Origin: Neelides folsomi
Lineage: Eukaryota > Arthropoda > Collembola > Neelipleona > Neelidae
Length of the DNA: 46,246 nucleotides
Reading direction: 5' to 3'
Assembly: GCA_034687125.1 (NCBI GenBank)
Contig: JAQGBZ010000453.1
Coordinates: 1-46,246 of the forward strand
The translations under genes and the position numbers were made by a program. Under the pieces are notes generated by a model, which worked only from the letters and a program-made list of their open reading frames with translations, was not told the DNA's origin and did not search any database. This document shows, piece by piece, positions 1 to 12,808 of the stretch. The stretch's first letter is position 1. Each line of letters begins with the position of its first letter.

Positions 1-640
1 AAATAAATTTATATAAATGAACAATATTTTCTAAATTATTTAATAAGAGCCTCTGCTCGAATAAGAGCCCCCCCCCATGAAACATAATTTTTTAATAAGA
101 GCCCAGGCTCTTAATCGAACAATAGCGGTACTTACTATATTTTGTCTATTCCCTATCCAACTATATAGCAAATCTCTCCGTGACTGTATATATTTTGCTG
201 TACATTTGCAAAACTCTTGCATGAACACGCAGAGACAATCCAAATATTCTTTGTTGTTACTAAATGCCCTCGAGGCTTTGGGCCTTCAACTCTCTCCTCG
301 TTGTTTGAACGTTTAATATGAATAAAATGCGTCGCAGTTGGAGAATAAAAGTCCGAAATTCTGAGAATGCAATTGTTCACAAAAACCGCCAATCTTTTAT
401 TTCATATATTGATGAGGGTGATAAGTCAGAGAATGGTTATTTTAATAAATTAGATCTTGTAGTGAAGTTTATAGTTCAAGTCCCTTTACAACTTTCTTGC
501 TCATAAGTTAATAAAATCCGTTATGCGAACCATCAGAGTTGATGGCCAGCTGTATCTACCATATACTCATATTATGAAAGAGTCAGCTTATTACATAATA
601 TAGGAGGAATCTTAAGCTATACAGGTATGAGTATGAGGTT
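1..640. other. Left-edge non-coding sequence
   Basis: No coding region can be supported here. The short open frames on both strands overlap each other and show no splice structure or recognisable domain. The stretch contains three copies of AATAAGAGCC, a run of nine C residues and a small perfect stem (listed separately), which may be the end of a repeat cut by the window edge. Confidence 0.6.
42..112. repeat. Triple AATAAGAGCC repeat with palindrome
   Basis: The decamer AATAAGAGCC occurs at 43-52, 60-69 and 94-103. The second copy runs into a C homopolymer (68-76). The third copy begins the near-perfect palindrome AAGAGCC-CA-GGCTCTT (97-112). Short direct copies plus an inverted copy at a sequence edge resemble the end of a mobile element or satellite unit, but the window does not extend far enough to tell. 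Confidence 0.5.
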
Positions 641-644
641 CTTC

Positions 645-748
645 TATATAAAGGGAACGAAGAAGGGGAGAATGGAAGGGGGAAAGCAATCTGTTGAATT
701 GGCCTCCGACACAATGGATTCGTTACGTAGGAGAATGGATGTGGATGT
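645..748 (+). promoter_or_regulatory. Candidate TATA promoter and mini first exon
   Basis: A strong TATA-like element, TATATAAA, lies at 645-652. About 60 bp downstream, at 714, is an ATG in good context (ACAATGG) opening an 11-codon frame. That frame runs into a consensus donor (GTGAGT, 749-754). A pyrimidine-rich acceptor ending CTCAG sits at 807-808, which would give a 60-bp intron like the others in this window. Reading on from that acceptor meets a stop after a few codons, so any exon 2 would be partly untranslated or use another acceptor. The elements are visible; that they form a functional promoter is inference. Confidence 0.3.
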
Positions 749-3700
749 GTGAGTGTGTGTGATAGCTCGTCCCGCCGCCGCCCGGAAATTTCCTCCTCTC
801 TCCCTCAGGCGCCACAGCTGAGTGCTCCCTACTTACCACGCCACGAAGGAGGAAATGAGGAGAAAGGACGAGACTTTTTCAATTTCTTCCATCGACTCGC
901 CGCCGGATCCCTTGAGGGACCGGGAGACGAAGGAGACTCTGTCGCCCTTAATCCTGATTCATGGAACGAGAACGGACAACGGGATAAAACACCTACACAA
1001 GATAGACGTCTATGTACTTTTGGTTGGATATGGAAGAAATACCTACGGATCCTGTATATGCTTCTAACAATAATAGGAAAAAAGCAATTTGAGAAAGGGA
1101 AAAGATTAGAAAGAGAAACAACAACAGAATCTACATATAAAACTTTAAAAGAAGGAAGATAAGTCCCTTTCCAAAATAGACACAATTGAAGAAATGGCAA
1201 AAATGTATATCTTAAGTATTCCTATTTTGAAATATTTTTCATTTGTATTATTTGGATTTTTGTAAAAAATAAAAGCGGTAACGAAATTCAATTATTCAAA
1301 TACCTCAATTTTAAAATTCAATTAATTTGATATTTTTGTTTAAAAGGTTAACCTTGGAGGGAAAGTTTTAAAAAATCTTTCTGTGTTTAAACTCAGAGAT
1401 TCTCAGAAGTTAAGACAGACTCGGGAAACTAAAAGCATTTTTTCTCTTAAATAATCAAGATTCTGATGGGAAAATGGAATTCCCTTGTTTTTCCTTTTTT
1501 CGTCTCTCAATATAACCAATGCGCCCCATTCTCACTCCCTAAAGTTTGGTGAGGTCAGCGAGTGGAGAATAAACATGTTTGGCCATTGGAACCATTGAGC
1601 CAACATCCTCCACATTTATGATTATAGCAAATTGACACATTATTAAATCAATAATAAAATGATCTTGAAGAGAATGGTGGCTCTGGGGAGACGATGCGGG
1701 AAAGAGGAATATGACTATGTGAAATTAAGAATTCCTCATTAATCTCCCAGTTTGAGCAGACGCCCGGCTGTGTACTCGACCATGGAGATTCCCCAACTCA
1801 TCCATCCAATCTCAACCAATTAATTACAACCTATCTATCATCCAAACCCCGTCTCCTTCCTTACTCCTGCCATAATTTAAAACAACTTTCCCGAATAAAA
1901 CTAGAATAGCCATACTCGCACACAATAGCTCATTCATAACAAATGGCGGGAACATCCAAAGTTGATCTTTGATCAAACCTTATTTTAAGGAAATTTTTAT
2001 AACAATATTTAAAGATGTGTTGAGCATTCATAAGGGTAATAAATAAGTCCTTATATACACATTATATACATTCTGTATCTGTATCTATAAATTTATTTAT
2101 GTAGCAAGTAAAGATATAAGGAGAAAGTCTCAAGTATTATGTTGAATGGGTCACAGTGGGTGAGCCTTTATGAGAGTCTCTTGAGTGAAAACCCGTGTTT
2201 CGCCCCGGCCGTACGTTAAGACTCCTCTGGTCTGTTTATTTTAAACAAGGCTCCCCTCCCCTTCATTGTCTGAGAGTGGAGGAGGGAAGGATCGATGGGA
2301 ATGCATTTTAATGATATTCATCGCTTCCGCCATAATAAAAAGAGATTTACGACATCCCCCCCCACATCATCTTCACCCCACTTTCGAAGATGAGAGCTAA
2401 TAAGCAAAAGGGCCCAATTTCCTCCTTCTCTCCATAAATAAACGAACTTTACTTAATCCACCTTATCTCTTTCATCTTTCTCCCTCGGTTAATGCCCAAC
2501 CTTAGCCGAGGATTATTCCGTACAATTTATTCAATAGGAAATGAACGTTAAATCTATCCCTGCTAGACAATTTTCCACAACTGAAATTCTCCCATTTTAT
2601 AATACCAATATTACCTTAATGCTAAAGTTGTTTTAATGCTAACTTTAAGAAATATTTAGAAATGCGTTCAAATTGAACTTAGTAGAAGCTTTTACTAAAG
2701 TTTGAATAAACAACTATTGCTAAAGGTTTAAAATATAAATGAGTGGCTATAAGGAAAAGCTTTTACGTTATTAAAGATTAGGAAAACAATTTTGTAATGA
2801 ATATTTAATTATATTGGTAATTCTGACTGATATATGATTATTAAAGGGGGGTTTTTCCATATGAAACAATTGAGAGTTCATATTTTAACACAATAGATAT
2901 TATGAACCAACAAGGGACACTTCATATTGGGAATAGGTGGGGGAAATATGATGAGAAGTAGCTGAAGGCTTAATAAACACAAAATAATGAATCCTGTTCG
3001 TAAATTTAAGCTTCGTTGAGCTTTTGGCACAGACCAATACCAAACTGGTCCTTTTCTCATATATCTCATACATCTCATAGAATATACAAATATAGAATAT
3101 ATACATAGATATTATAATTGTCGCTGTTGACTCTCGTTGGGCTCGTTGGCTTCTTCGTGTGGATTAGTGTTGGCAGTTAAATACAAACACTTTATTTATG
3201 ACGGCAGCTCTGCTGCTCATTTAAATTGCATTAGAAATGAGTCTCTTGGTGTGTGGTAATTCCTCTGTTCAAAACATTTCCTTCAATAATTAATTATGAT
3301 TAATGGTGATACGTTCGTAGATTAATACTCTCACCACTCTCACACTTTTTTGGTCAAAATTACTCAAATGTCAAAATTCCTAAAAAAATATTTTCAGATG
3401 ATAATTTGGTTCTTGAATAAAATAAATTATATGTAACAATAGAAAGACAATATATCATACATATGGTAAATGTTTGAATACTATTGTATAGAATATTTAA
3501 TACTAGATAAATACAATAGGTTTCTTTGCAGAAAGATATATGAATATTCCTCTTTTTGTGTCAAAGGATCCGGAGGAGACGAAAGTGGATTTTGTATTTA
3601 AGCCTTTTATACAAACGGTCTTGAGCAATCCATACGTTTCACCTCACCCTGTCTCACAAATGTCAAATAAAGGGGAGAAGACGGAAAACTATTTTGCATA

Positions 3701-6700
3701 TATTTGACTCCAAGGCTTATTCCATCTCTCGTGAGTGTATAAACTCCCTAATGGATTTCATACTGTCACCTCCAAGCTACTAAATACGCTCCGTTCCCTT
3801 TCTCCCCATCTTCCTGTCGCTCTCACTTCAACTCCCAATTTAATTTACAAAATTATTAAATAAATTTAAACCAACTTATGGTACATAATAAGTATAACAT
3901 TAAACTTAAACATACATAAAGTTAGATAAATAACTTTATTTACAAAATAACTAGATTTAATTTATGACCCTTTTTAAAAAACCGGATTGAGGTTCTGAAC
4001 CTCCGAAACGCTGGGGGAGGGCCAGATGAAGAATGTTCTTCTTTTTAACGTGAAAATCTGGAGGAGACGGATTTAATAATATTAGCGGATTGCGGGGGCG
4101 CATTAGGGAGAGTGCTTTCTCCGGATATTACCTTATTCTTTCATAAGCTCATTCATAATAAGACTATACAGATATCCTGTATATAGATGTATTATAGTAT
4201 ATTCTTATAGTTTAAGCCTCAAGTGGCGAAGGGAGTGAAAAAAGGCGGCATAATCCAGCGTTGTGAGTGTGGAGAGGACAAAGGGAGTTTATTTATTGCC
4301 TGGTGCGCTGAGGAGACCGCCACCACCTTCTGCCAGTCCATTAGGAGGACGAGGGCCGATTAGGGTCCATTACACCCATTACCTCCAGGGCCTTCAAGGA
4401 GGATCAGAGGAATTGGAGGAGGAGACCTAAGAGGGGATTCTTACACATTTCCATATGCTCGCCTCCTACTCGTATAAATTATATAAATCCAGCTTGGAAT
4501 TACGGATTCGCTCAAGTTCCTCCGAACAGCTCCCGCTTTCTCCTCACGGACGCCAGACCAACTTTACAATTTTACCTCCTTGTCAATTCCCTCACGGGAT
4601 CTATAATTATCATTTCCCGCCTCGTTCAATCATTTTAATTAGACAAACTCTCATGGCTCAACCTCACACGTTATAAAACCCATTTGATCCTCAAGTATTA
4701 GAAATTCTAATTGCTTTCTTCATCCTACATAATTACAGATATTTGCATTAAATACCTAGGAGAAAGCTGTGGTCATAAACCGCACATGTTTTATTTAAAG
4801 TTAATATGCAAATACCAAACAAATATATTATTAATTTTATAAATATTTACATAAGGCCTCACTCGAATATTTGAGATGAATCGGCGAATTTGAATAACAA
4901 ATTAAATAGAATTTCGAAGTAGGGAATACATAACATAACATACTACAATATGAGATTCAAAAAGGTATGTACCATATAAAGTACAATGTAGAATTTGCAG
5001 TATATGGGTTGTAATAAAGTAATATTGTGTACTATATTTCTAATTTTTTATTATTTAAAGATTATAATTCATGATTCGAGACAGGCAATTTAAATGTCAG
5101 GATATTGTGAGTAAAAAATATTTGTCAGAGCTCACCAGTGGAGCGAACTAACTGGGGATAAATCTAGAAGGTGGATGTTGTCGGGACTTAATGGTTTCTT
5201 TGAACAGAGAACGGGTCCTTGCATAATGTTATTAATTGCTTGGGTTTTGTTCTGATGCGGAGCTAAGACATTTTTTCAATTTCTCCTCCCCAGATCCCCC
5301 AACAGACTTTGGATGAGGGCGAGAGTTGAACTCTGAGTTCCCCCTTCATTTGTCACAAGGAGATCCTTCCTCCTTTTTCATCCGGAGCCCCAATTACCCC
5401 CCGCCGCCATCCCACCCATAATTCCATTACAAAATCCTTCTCTCATTCTCCTCACGTTCCTTTTTCTTCTTCCGAGACTAATGCAAATCGAAACTGAGAA
5501 AATCTCGCCTTTCTCTTCCTTTAAAAGATAAAACTCCTTTAAGGCTTATCTCACACTCCCAGTCTATGTATTAGGATATAGACAACCAGACATCCGCCGT
5601 CTAGAAAATAAGGGGAAAAGTTTGAACAATAAACTCAATTTTCTGATCAAATATTCTGATAAAGACGATTTAATATCGGTGAAATAATAAAACCGAATAC
5701 TTAAAATATTTAAATCTAAATAGTACTTTTTATCAAAAAATTTAAATAGTAGTTTTCTTATTAGTCTGTTATCTAATATCAGTACATAATTAGTTTAGAC
5801 AATAAAATATATTACTAATATTAGTCTTTTGACATTTAATTAAATTCCAAGATCATCAATTGAGAGGCTCTTAACCATTCTTATTAAAAGTAATTTAATT
5901 GGAAGTAAATGAAGGAACAAAAAAGCGGGAAAGTTAGTAAATTGGGATTAAAAGAAAATTTCCTCTTTGGAGTTTCTCCACTCTCGCCTGGAGTTTATTT
6001 TTCTCCAATCTCAATTTCCTCGAAAACATTTCTCCATCCCCGACACGACGAAGAGATGTTTAAGTGTCTTAAGGGAAATCGAATTTTCTTCTCTTTCTCT
6101 CATCCGTATTTCGACGATTCCGCAAGTTTGTTCATCTTCCTCATCCTCTCATCGTCTTCGCGGTCTCGGCGGAATATTTGATTTCCTTTTATTAAAAGAG
6201 TCACGGATACGATAAATCACTTTGTTTTGCAATACACTCCGAGGATCTCTGAATAAATGATACTTCTTTTACGAACACAGTTTTACTTCCATGCTTACTA
6301 ATATACTTTCCCTATCCCATGTTCATATATCTGTTTGTATGTATTTATATTATGTAATATAACTACTAGATATATTCGCTACTTTACATCCTTTCCACTC
6401 CCTAGTGTGATCCTACTTATCTTTATCTTACGTTATCTTTGCGTTTTGTGTAAAGAAAAGTTTTATTTATTTATCTTTGCTCAACTTATACGACTTTTAT
6501 CTTGCAGATTAAACAGTTGATATTTGATTTACATCAAATGCAAACAAATCCTCGGCTTATTTTATAATGCTTTTCTTATTATCATTTAATTTCAAATCAT
6601 TCTTCAGCTTATTTTGAAATTTCTGTCTATCTCGTTTAAAAATTGAAGAATGTAAATTTTATATGAGAAGAAGTAATAAACAATAATTTGCATATGACAA

Positions 6701-7850
6701 GCAGTATGAATATTCTGAAGGAGTTTAGAAGATGAAAAGAGGGAGTCTGGGAGAATTTACTATGCATGGAGCATTTGTGAAAGAAGAAGGGGAAAGAATT
6801 CAATAAAGAGGATTCTGAGGAATTTTGACATCCAACTTCTTGGGTCTCATGCAAACTTTCCCCTTTTCATTTTCATACATCCAATGCTTCAATGACAGAT
6901 TTTTAATTTTAAAAATTTCCTCGCCTTCTATTTTGTATATCCAACTATTGAGAAGTTCCTTTGCGTGGGATTTTTCAACTCATTTTCACCCTTCTTTGGA
7001 TGTTTATATTGATAAGGGAAAAGCAAATAAAAAAAGCCGGTCCCAAATGCCATTGACACTTGTTCATTTATTTGCTCATTTTCCCGGCGAAAGTCGGATT
7101 AAAAGTTAAAGAAGTCGAGAGGTTTTTTCCCACGAGGAATAACTATACTAGTACTAACTTGAAGTATAATGAGTATAAATGTATATCTCGACCTCGTATG
7201 TTTATAAGCGGACTCCGAGGTTGGGGATAAATATTAGAGAGGCGGAAAGGAGGATGAGAATAAGTAATTTAGGAAGAGATCGCATTACGAGCGAACAATT
7301 CCTCCGCCTTCCTCGAGTGTATTTGACTCGAGAGTTGGATTTCAATTGAGAGGGAATTGGTGAACGAATTCTGTCCATCTAAAGAACCTAATCCTCATAC
7401 AACATTTAGCTAGGAAGTCTCTGGAGGATGTCCCCACTCCCTATCCATTAGCAATCCTCCCCTTATTATTACCTACAATAATATTATTTTTATCCCCAAC
7501 TCTCTCGTATAAACTCCCCAGTTCCCTTCTTTAATTCCCCCTAATACCCGTCTTACAATACTAGCATTACCTAAGTGTAAGTTCAAGTACAAGTACACTA
7601 CAGATATGTATGTAAGGTATCTGTTTCTATATGTATGTGTACAGTGTATAGAAGAATTATAAAGAACTATCCCCAAATATTTATTTATATTAAATTCGGT
7701 TTGCGTCATACAATGGAAGTTGTTCTCATATTATGATAAATAATAGGATAAATAAATCATGATTTAATTAAAGGGGGGAAATCCCACCTGAGGTCAAATT
7801 CATTTTAGAGCAGGGCTAGAGAACTTGAAGGGGATATGATATGATATTAT
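749..7850. other. Gene-poor AT-rich region, part 1
   Basis: About 7 kb without a supportable gene. The sequence alternates AT-rich stretches with GC-richer patches dominated by CCTCC/GGAGG-type motifs (for example around 770-960, 4000-4420, 5280-5480). Open frames up to about 137 codons exist, such as 749-1162, but they overlap counterparts on the other strand, have low-complexity composition and no recognisable domains. It could be intergenic DNA or a long intron of a gene lying outside the window. Confidence 0.6.
3989..4003. promoter_or_regulatory. Perfect 15-bp palindrome GAGGTTC-T-GAACCTC
   Basis: A perfect 7-bp inverted repeat around one central T. The half-site AGGTTC resembles nuclear-receptor half-sites, but the one-base spacing is shorter than the inverted-repeat-1 arrangement of insect ecdysone response elements, so no factor can be assigned. 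Confidence 0.35.
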
Positions 7851-7853
7851 ATA

Positions 7854-7863
7854 CCATATATGG
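7854..7863. promoter_or_regulatory. CArG-box-like site CCATATATGG
   Basis: The ten bases match the SRF/MADS-box consensus CC(A/T)6GG exactly and are self-complementary. The site sits in gene-poor sequence with no nearby start codon, so function is unproven; AT-rich DNA will contain some such matches by chance. Confidence 0.3.
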
Positions 7864-10800
7864 TTTATGTACTTCGTAGTATTGTCGGTAGTGGTTCCTT
7901 ATAAATACTGTCATTTCTGAGGAGTCGTGAGGTATTATTACTACATGAGAAGAAAGAGCCTCCTAAATCTTCACTTAAACCCATCAACCCTCCCGAGCCC
8001 CGTAAACTCATTTTCTTTGAATAATAGCATTCCTTTGTGAACCCTAATCGAAATGTGCCTTGGAGCTATTACATGCTTTTATAGAAATTATTATATCTCC
8101 GGTGACGTCCATTTTCTCAGGAACATGGCGTCGTCAAATGGCGGTGAAAACATGGAAGAAACATTGTCATACTAAAATTACAAGGACGATTTACTCTCCA
8201 GAAATTCTTATTGCATCGGTGGAGCTACATCGGTGCTCTTGGTTGACAATGTTCGACAAAGAACAATGACAGTTTTTACAGTAGATTTTCGATGTTATTT
8301 TTCTGACATTTGTTTGTTTTTGGCTGATTTCCTTTTATTGGTAGAATTTATGAAAAACAATCACTTTGTTTGTTTTGTAACTATTTAATTAAGTTTGTTA
8401 GTGTTTGCGAGCAATTAAAGCTACTTTGTGAATTTGATTGTCATACGGCTCAACTTTGAAAATATTTACAACTCATTATAATTTATTGTGTATTTAAATA
8501 TTGTTGACAAGCTCAAGGGTTTTAATTCCTTTCATATTTGTCACTTGTCATGATTAAAAGACTCAATTGAGCTTCTCCCCATGCAAAGCAGAGCCCAAAT
8601 GCTCATTTTATCAAAGAAGCAAAGGCTTTCAAATCAGTGTGAAAAGCTGATAGCATTTCAATTCCGTTTAATCAGCGGAACAAAGGAAGTTAAAACACGC
8701 TTCCATTGCCAAATTATTATTTATTTCTTAACTCCTTTCAATTGTTCAGAGTAATCGGGAGTAAATAGTCCCTTTGTTCTTCAACTTCCCTTCCTATTTC
8801 AAATACTAATACTTACATACACATGCCTATACATAGTTACATATACAATATATACATGTATTTATAAGATCCTCCCAATGAGTTCAAAAAGGTCAAATAA
8901 ATTCAACTTACCAATCCAATTTATTAAGTATTAAATACTTTAATAAGGAAATTACATTTAAGAGGAAACGAGGTTGAAGAACGCGACGGGTTTAAATGGA
9001 ACCTTTCAGAGAAATTATAAAACATTTTTCAAAATTAACTTCTCTACTTCAATTTCCTTCCCTTCAATTTCTAAAACCAAGTCCCGTGTTGAGCTTTTTA
9101 ATCAATGTAATGCAAATGGAGTTTTTGGGTTGAGCTTCTCCAAACACAATCATCTCCGCGTCTCGCAATTTAAACAAAAGGAAGTTGAGTGAAAAATGAG
9201 CTTTGTAAACAAAAGGAAAAGGGAGAGGGGAAACCGACAGTGAAAGTCATTAAATTTCACCTTGAAACAATATGCTGATTTATCCCTTTGTGTTTCCCTT
9301 CCTTTTAGAAAACCAAATATTCCGGCTTTGGTTAAAACACTTTAACCTTTAGCCTTTTCAGTTTTAATCTTTGACCTGAAGAATAAAATTTGAGAACAGA
9401 GAAAAAAATCGGCGAATACTTTCTAGCGTAAATAACGTAAATTATAAATAAGGTTGTAATAAATTTAAATTTTTGGGCCTATTTTATTAGTCTAAAGGGA
9501 TTTCATGTTCATCAGTCTTAATCAGTTGCATCTCCCCGAGAGGTTTTGAATATTCATTAATTAACCTGGGTGGGAGGAGGAGGGTGAAAATTGAGGTTTT
9601 AATGTTGAGTGACGGCTATTACTCGCCGAGTGGGAGAACAAGTTCCAATCAACCGACGAGTTCAATTACCGTCCACGGCCCAACCAACGCTAATCCAATT
9701 CCCTTCTCCTCTCGACCAATAATTAAGTGTATATACCCTTGAATCCAACCCAACTTCCTTCAACGCTCGCCAATTAATTAGCCTTTACACGATGAGGGTC
9801 GGAAGAGAAAGAAAGAAAAAGGTTTTTTCCCTTTCCAACATTAACCCCCGTCTTTGAAGGAAGTAAATAGTTATACCATATATGTGAATATATATTATAT
9901 CTGGTTTTGTATGGAGTGTAGCTGTTCTTACACTTCTGGTATCTTTCGTTCTTATCTCCTCTAAAATGACAAGCTGAGTGATATCTCCACTCTCCAACAC
10001 TACACTTCACTTCTAATTCACCAAGAGACGGGGGAGAAATGATGGGAGTTGGGTTATATAATGGTCCAATATATTTCCGAGAGATAGATCATGCCATGTA
10101 TAGGTTCGCCCATCTCGCGTCAAACCAGCCTTACAAATTGAAATCGACTTCATGCGGAACCCGCAAAAAGCATAAGGGCAGAATGGCATGAATCAGAGAG
10201 AAAGCAGAACCTCACAATTTACAGAAGTGCCTTCATATAATAATGCTCTCTATTCAGCTGTTCCCCTCAGATGGATAAAAATAAGGATGTTGCACAATAG
10301 CGGAAAAACCACCAAGTATTTCAAATACAGTTCATCGCGATGCATCGTTAACTAGGTATAAAACTTCATCATGAAGTCTTCATCATACATTGGAAAATAA
10401 TGTGAATATTATAAAGCCCTGTATTTATAATTTGATATGTTACTGTATTTAATATTAATGTAAGTCATATGTTGCGTGCATGTTTTTGTTAATTTTGCTT
10501 TGCGTAAAGGATATTTTTCAAACTTGTTTAGAATTAGAAAATTTTAATGCTGGTATTTAAAAATTCAATTTTAAAAAATGGTAAAAAATTCTTTGTGAAA
10601 TACGATAGGACTCGTAGCAGAACTAATACTAACTATGTAAGTAGTTGGTGAAGATTTGAGGGGGATAGTAAGAAGAGATTTAATTATTTTTAACGACTGC
10701 CGTCTCGTAAATTGAAGATTAGAACTCTTGAACTTCTCACAAGTTGAAGTTAAGAGATGAGGAATGTTTTCTCCTATAAGGGTAATTTCATTCCCTCCCG

Positions 10801-12494
10801 ACCGCCGACCGCAGTCAAAAGTTCATTTTTCCTTCGTAGGGAATTTTCTCTCCCAAAGTTGAAGAGTGATGGAGCTAATTTCGCAGACTTTTCGACCTTC
10901 CCCTCTTGTTTGTAAAAATCTAATCCACTTCCCAGGTTGATGGAAGGGAATTGAACTTCTCAACCCGTCTAATTCTTTTATAAATATTTCAAAACATCTC
11001 AATGAATGTTCATCAAAATCAATTCACTTTACGAAAAACCTATTCAATAACAAGTTTTCTCACAATTCTGATATTTACTTATAATAAATAGTTGATGCCA
11101 TTAAAGAATTATCCAATGTAAACTACTAGTGACGATTTTATATAACAGTACATTTAGGATCAGAACATAAAGTATCTGTACAAAGAAAGCAATATAAGTT
11201 TTCCGTTACTGCTATCAAAAGTATCTTACCAGTGTATCTTTACCAGTGTTACCAGTGTACTCGAGAAATGTAAGGAGAATCTTAAGAAAGTCAGGAAAAG
11301 TTCGTTAAAAGTTTAGAGAGTAAAAGCTAACTTTTGTAAAAATCATTTACAAGTTCTACGCCTTGAGAAGTATTTTATTTAAACTCGCGTCCAAAGTTGA
11401 ATTCTTTCCTTGTAGTAAAAGTCAACAAATTACGGCTCCCTTTTTCATATTAAAATCTAAAGAAATTGAATATGGAATTAATTCTTTGTACCTTTTTCCT
11501 TCCTTAGGTTCTATCAACTTCAAGCAGTTGATTTTTACTTTCAAGTTTGAGATGAAGGAAAGTTTATTTATTTCCTACTTTTTTTATTCTATTTTTTCCC
11601 CTTTTAATCTTTAATGACCCGAGGAAAAAAGATTTTTTTTCAATAGAATTTCCTATTATTTCCTAAATTTTGACAAAGCTTTGGAAAGCTGAGGTACTTT
11701 TATATTATTTCCGAACCTAAACGGAATAAGGCCCTGGCTGTGGTGCACATGTTGTCTTTTTGGCGTCAAACAGATGAGACAACAAGGAAATTTTATTTCT
11801 GAGCAGTCAAAAGATCAATAATGTAATAGAACATAATTTGAAATTGTGTTCTTGTACTATATAGTACAAATTGCATTACCTCACTCCAAATACATATATC
11901 CAGATATGCCTTTTATTCTGTAGAGACTGTAGACGCACACACGTTGACGTAAAATCATCATATTATGTTTCAGATATACAAGAACCCAAATATGTAAATT
12001 GAAGGGAGAGGTGAAGTAAAATATTCAAAAGTTAAAATGCGGCATTCAGCTGACGTCCCCGGTTTTTAAATTACACAGGAGGGTTGAAATGTTTATACGA
12101 TCCCGACTCTGCCGTTGGTTTTGTGTCTCCGCAAGGGCGTCCTTTTCCCTGTTCAACCTCCTCTCATATTCACCTCAATCTCATCTACTGGGAGTTGAGG
12201 GAGAGATCAGGAGCTCAAATGCCTACACTTTATTGAACATTTGAATCACATGTGTCGCCGGGTAGAGGATAAATTCCTCTCGTTGGAATCCACTTATACA
12301 AACTTTAATTTAATTCCCTTTTTGTTTCACATTTACTGACCAAGTTGGTTCTTTGGTGGAAAATGACAAAAAGATGAGACCTTTTGAAGATAAATATTAC
12401 GCGTAAAAAATATAGTTCAAGTGAAATACGGCTGGGAATTCTAAAATTGTTGAATAGTATCTGTGGTATTAAATATCTGTAGTAATTTTAGACA
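7864..12494. other. Gene-poor AT-rich region, part 2
   Basis: No gene can be supported. Small structures seen include a stem-loop with 8-bp arms TGTTGTCT/AGACAACA (11750-11757 and 11777-11784), an 18-bp perfect palindrome (11852-11869) and three near-adjacent copies of TACCAGTG (about 11227-11258). Open frames here are short and unsupported. Confidence 0.6.
11852..11869. repeat. Perfect 18-bp palindrome
   Basis: TTGTACTAT followed immediately by ATAGTACAA, a perfect self-complementary 18-mer about 70 bp downstream of the TGTTGTCT stem-loop. It could be a cruciform-forming or dimeric binding site; nothing adjacent decides between these. Confidence 0.45.
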
Positions 12495-12808
12495 TATTCT
12501 CGGTGTTAACTTACTAGACATACTTGAAGCAGCAATGGGGCGTGAATTAGAAAAATGAAATAGATAATTGTTTCACAATTCCCTTTCATTTTTTGCTTAT
12601 AACGTGTTATTTATAAGCGGGAATTCGAAATTTTCTAATTTTGATTTTTAAAAATATTTAATTTTTTAAAATTCCAAATTACCGCTTGCAAATTACACGT
12701 TATAGACTACAAATTAGATGGGCATTGTGAAACAATTTTCTATTATATCATTCTATTTCTCGCCCTATTGCCGCTTCAAGTATGCCTTGAAGTTAACACG
12801 GAGAATGC
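12495..12808. repeat. Long imperfect inverted repeat (foldback element)
   Basis: The left arm (about 12495-12650) and right arm (about 12652-12808) are imperfect reverse complements over roughly 150 bp each. Shared blocks, read outside to inside on the left arm, include ATTCTC, GTGTTAACTT, CATACTTGAAGC, a GCAAT-GGGCG block, ATTGTTTCACAAT, TATAACGTGT, AAGCGG and TTTTTAAAAAT. Mismatches and small indels are scattered. There is no protein-coding capacity between the arms and no clear target-site duplication. It fits a MITE/foldback transposon relic, or a locus transcribed into a long hairpin RNA; the first is the more common explanation. Confidence 0.75.

Noticed and set aside
829..965. Minus-strand exon ending in a perfect GTAAGT donor near 838
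   Set aside because: The donor is good, but the upstream frame is Ser/Pro low-complexity, with no acceptor-exon partner further down the minus strand inside the window.
749..1200. Overlapping open frames of 123-137 codons on both strands
   Set aside because: The two strands are open over the same GC-richer patch, composition is low-complexity and no domain or consistent splice partner is seen; only the small promoter-like arrangement was kept as a low-confidence item.
8060..8269. Open frame with ATGGCGTCGTCAAATGGCGG start-like context
   Set aside because: The ATG in best context gives only about 16 codons before a stop, and the longer overlapping frame has no family features.
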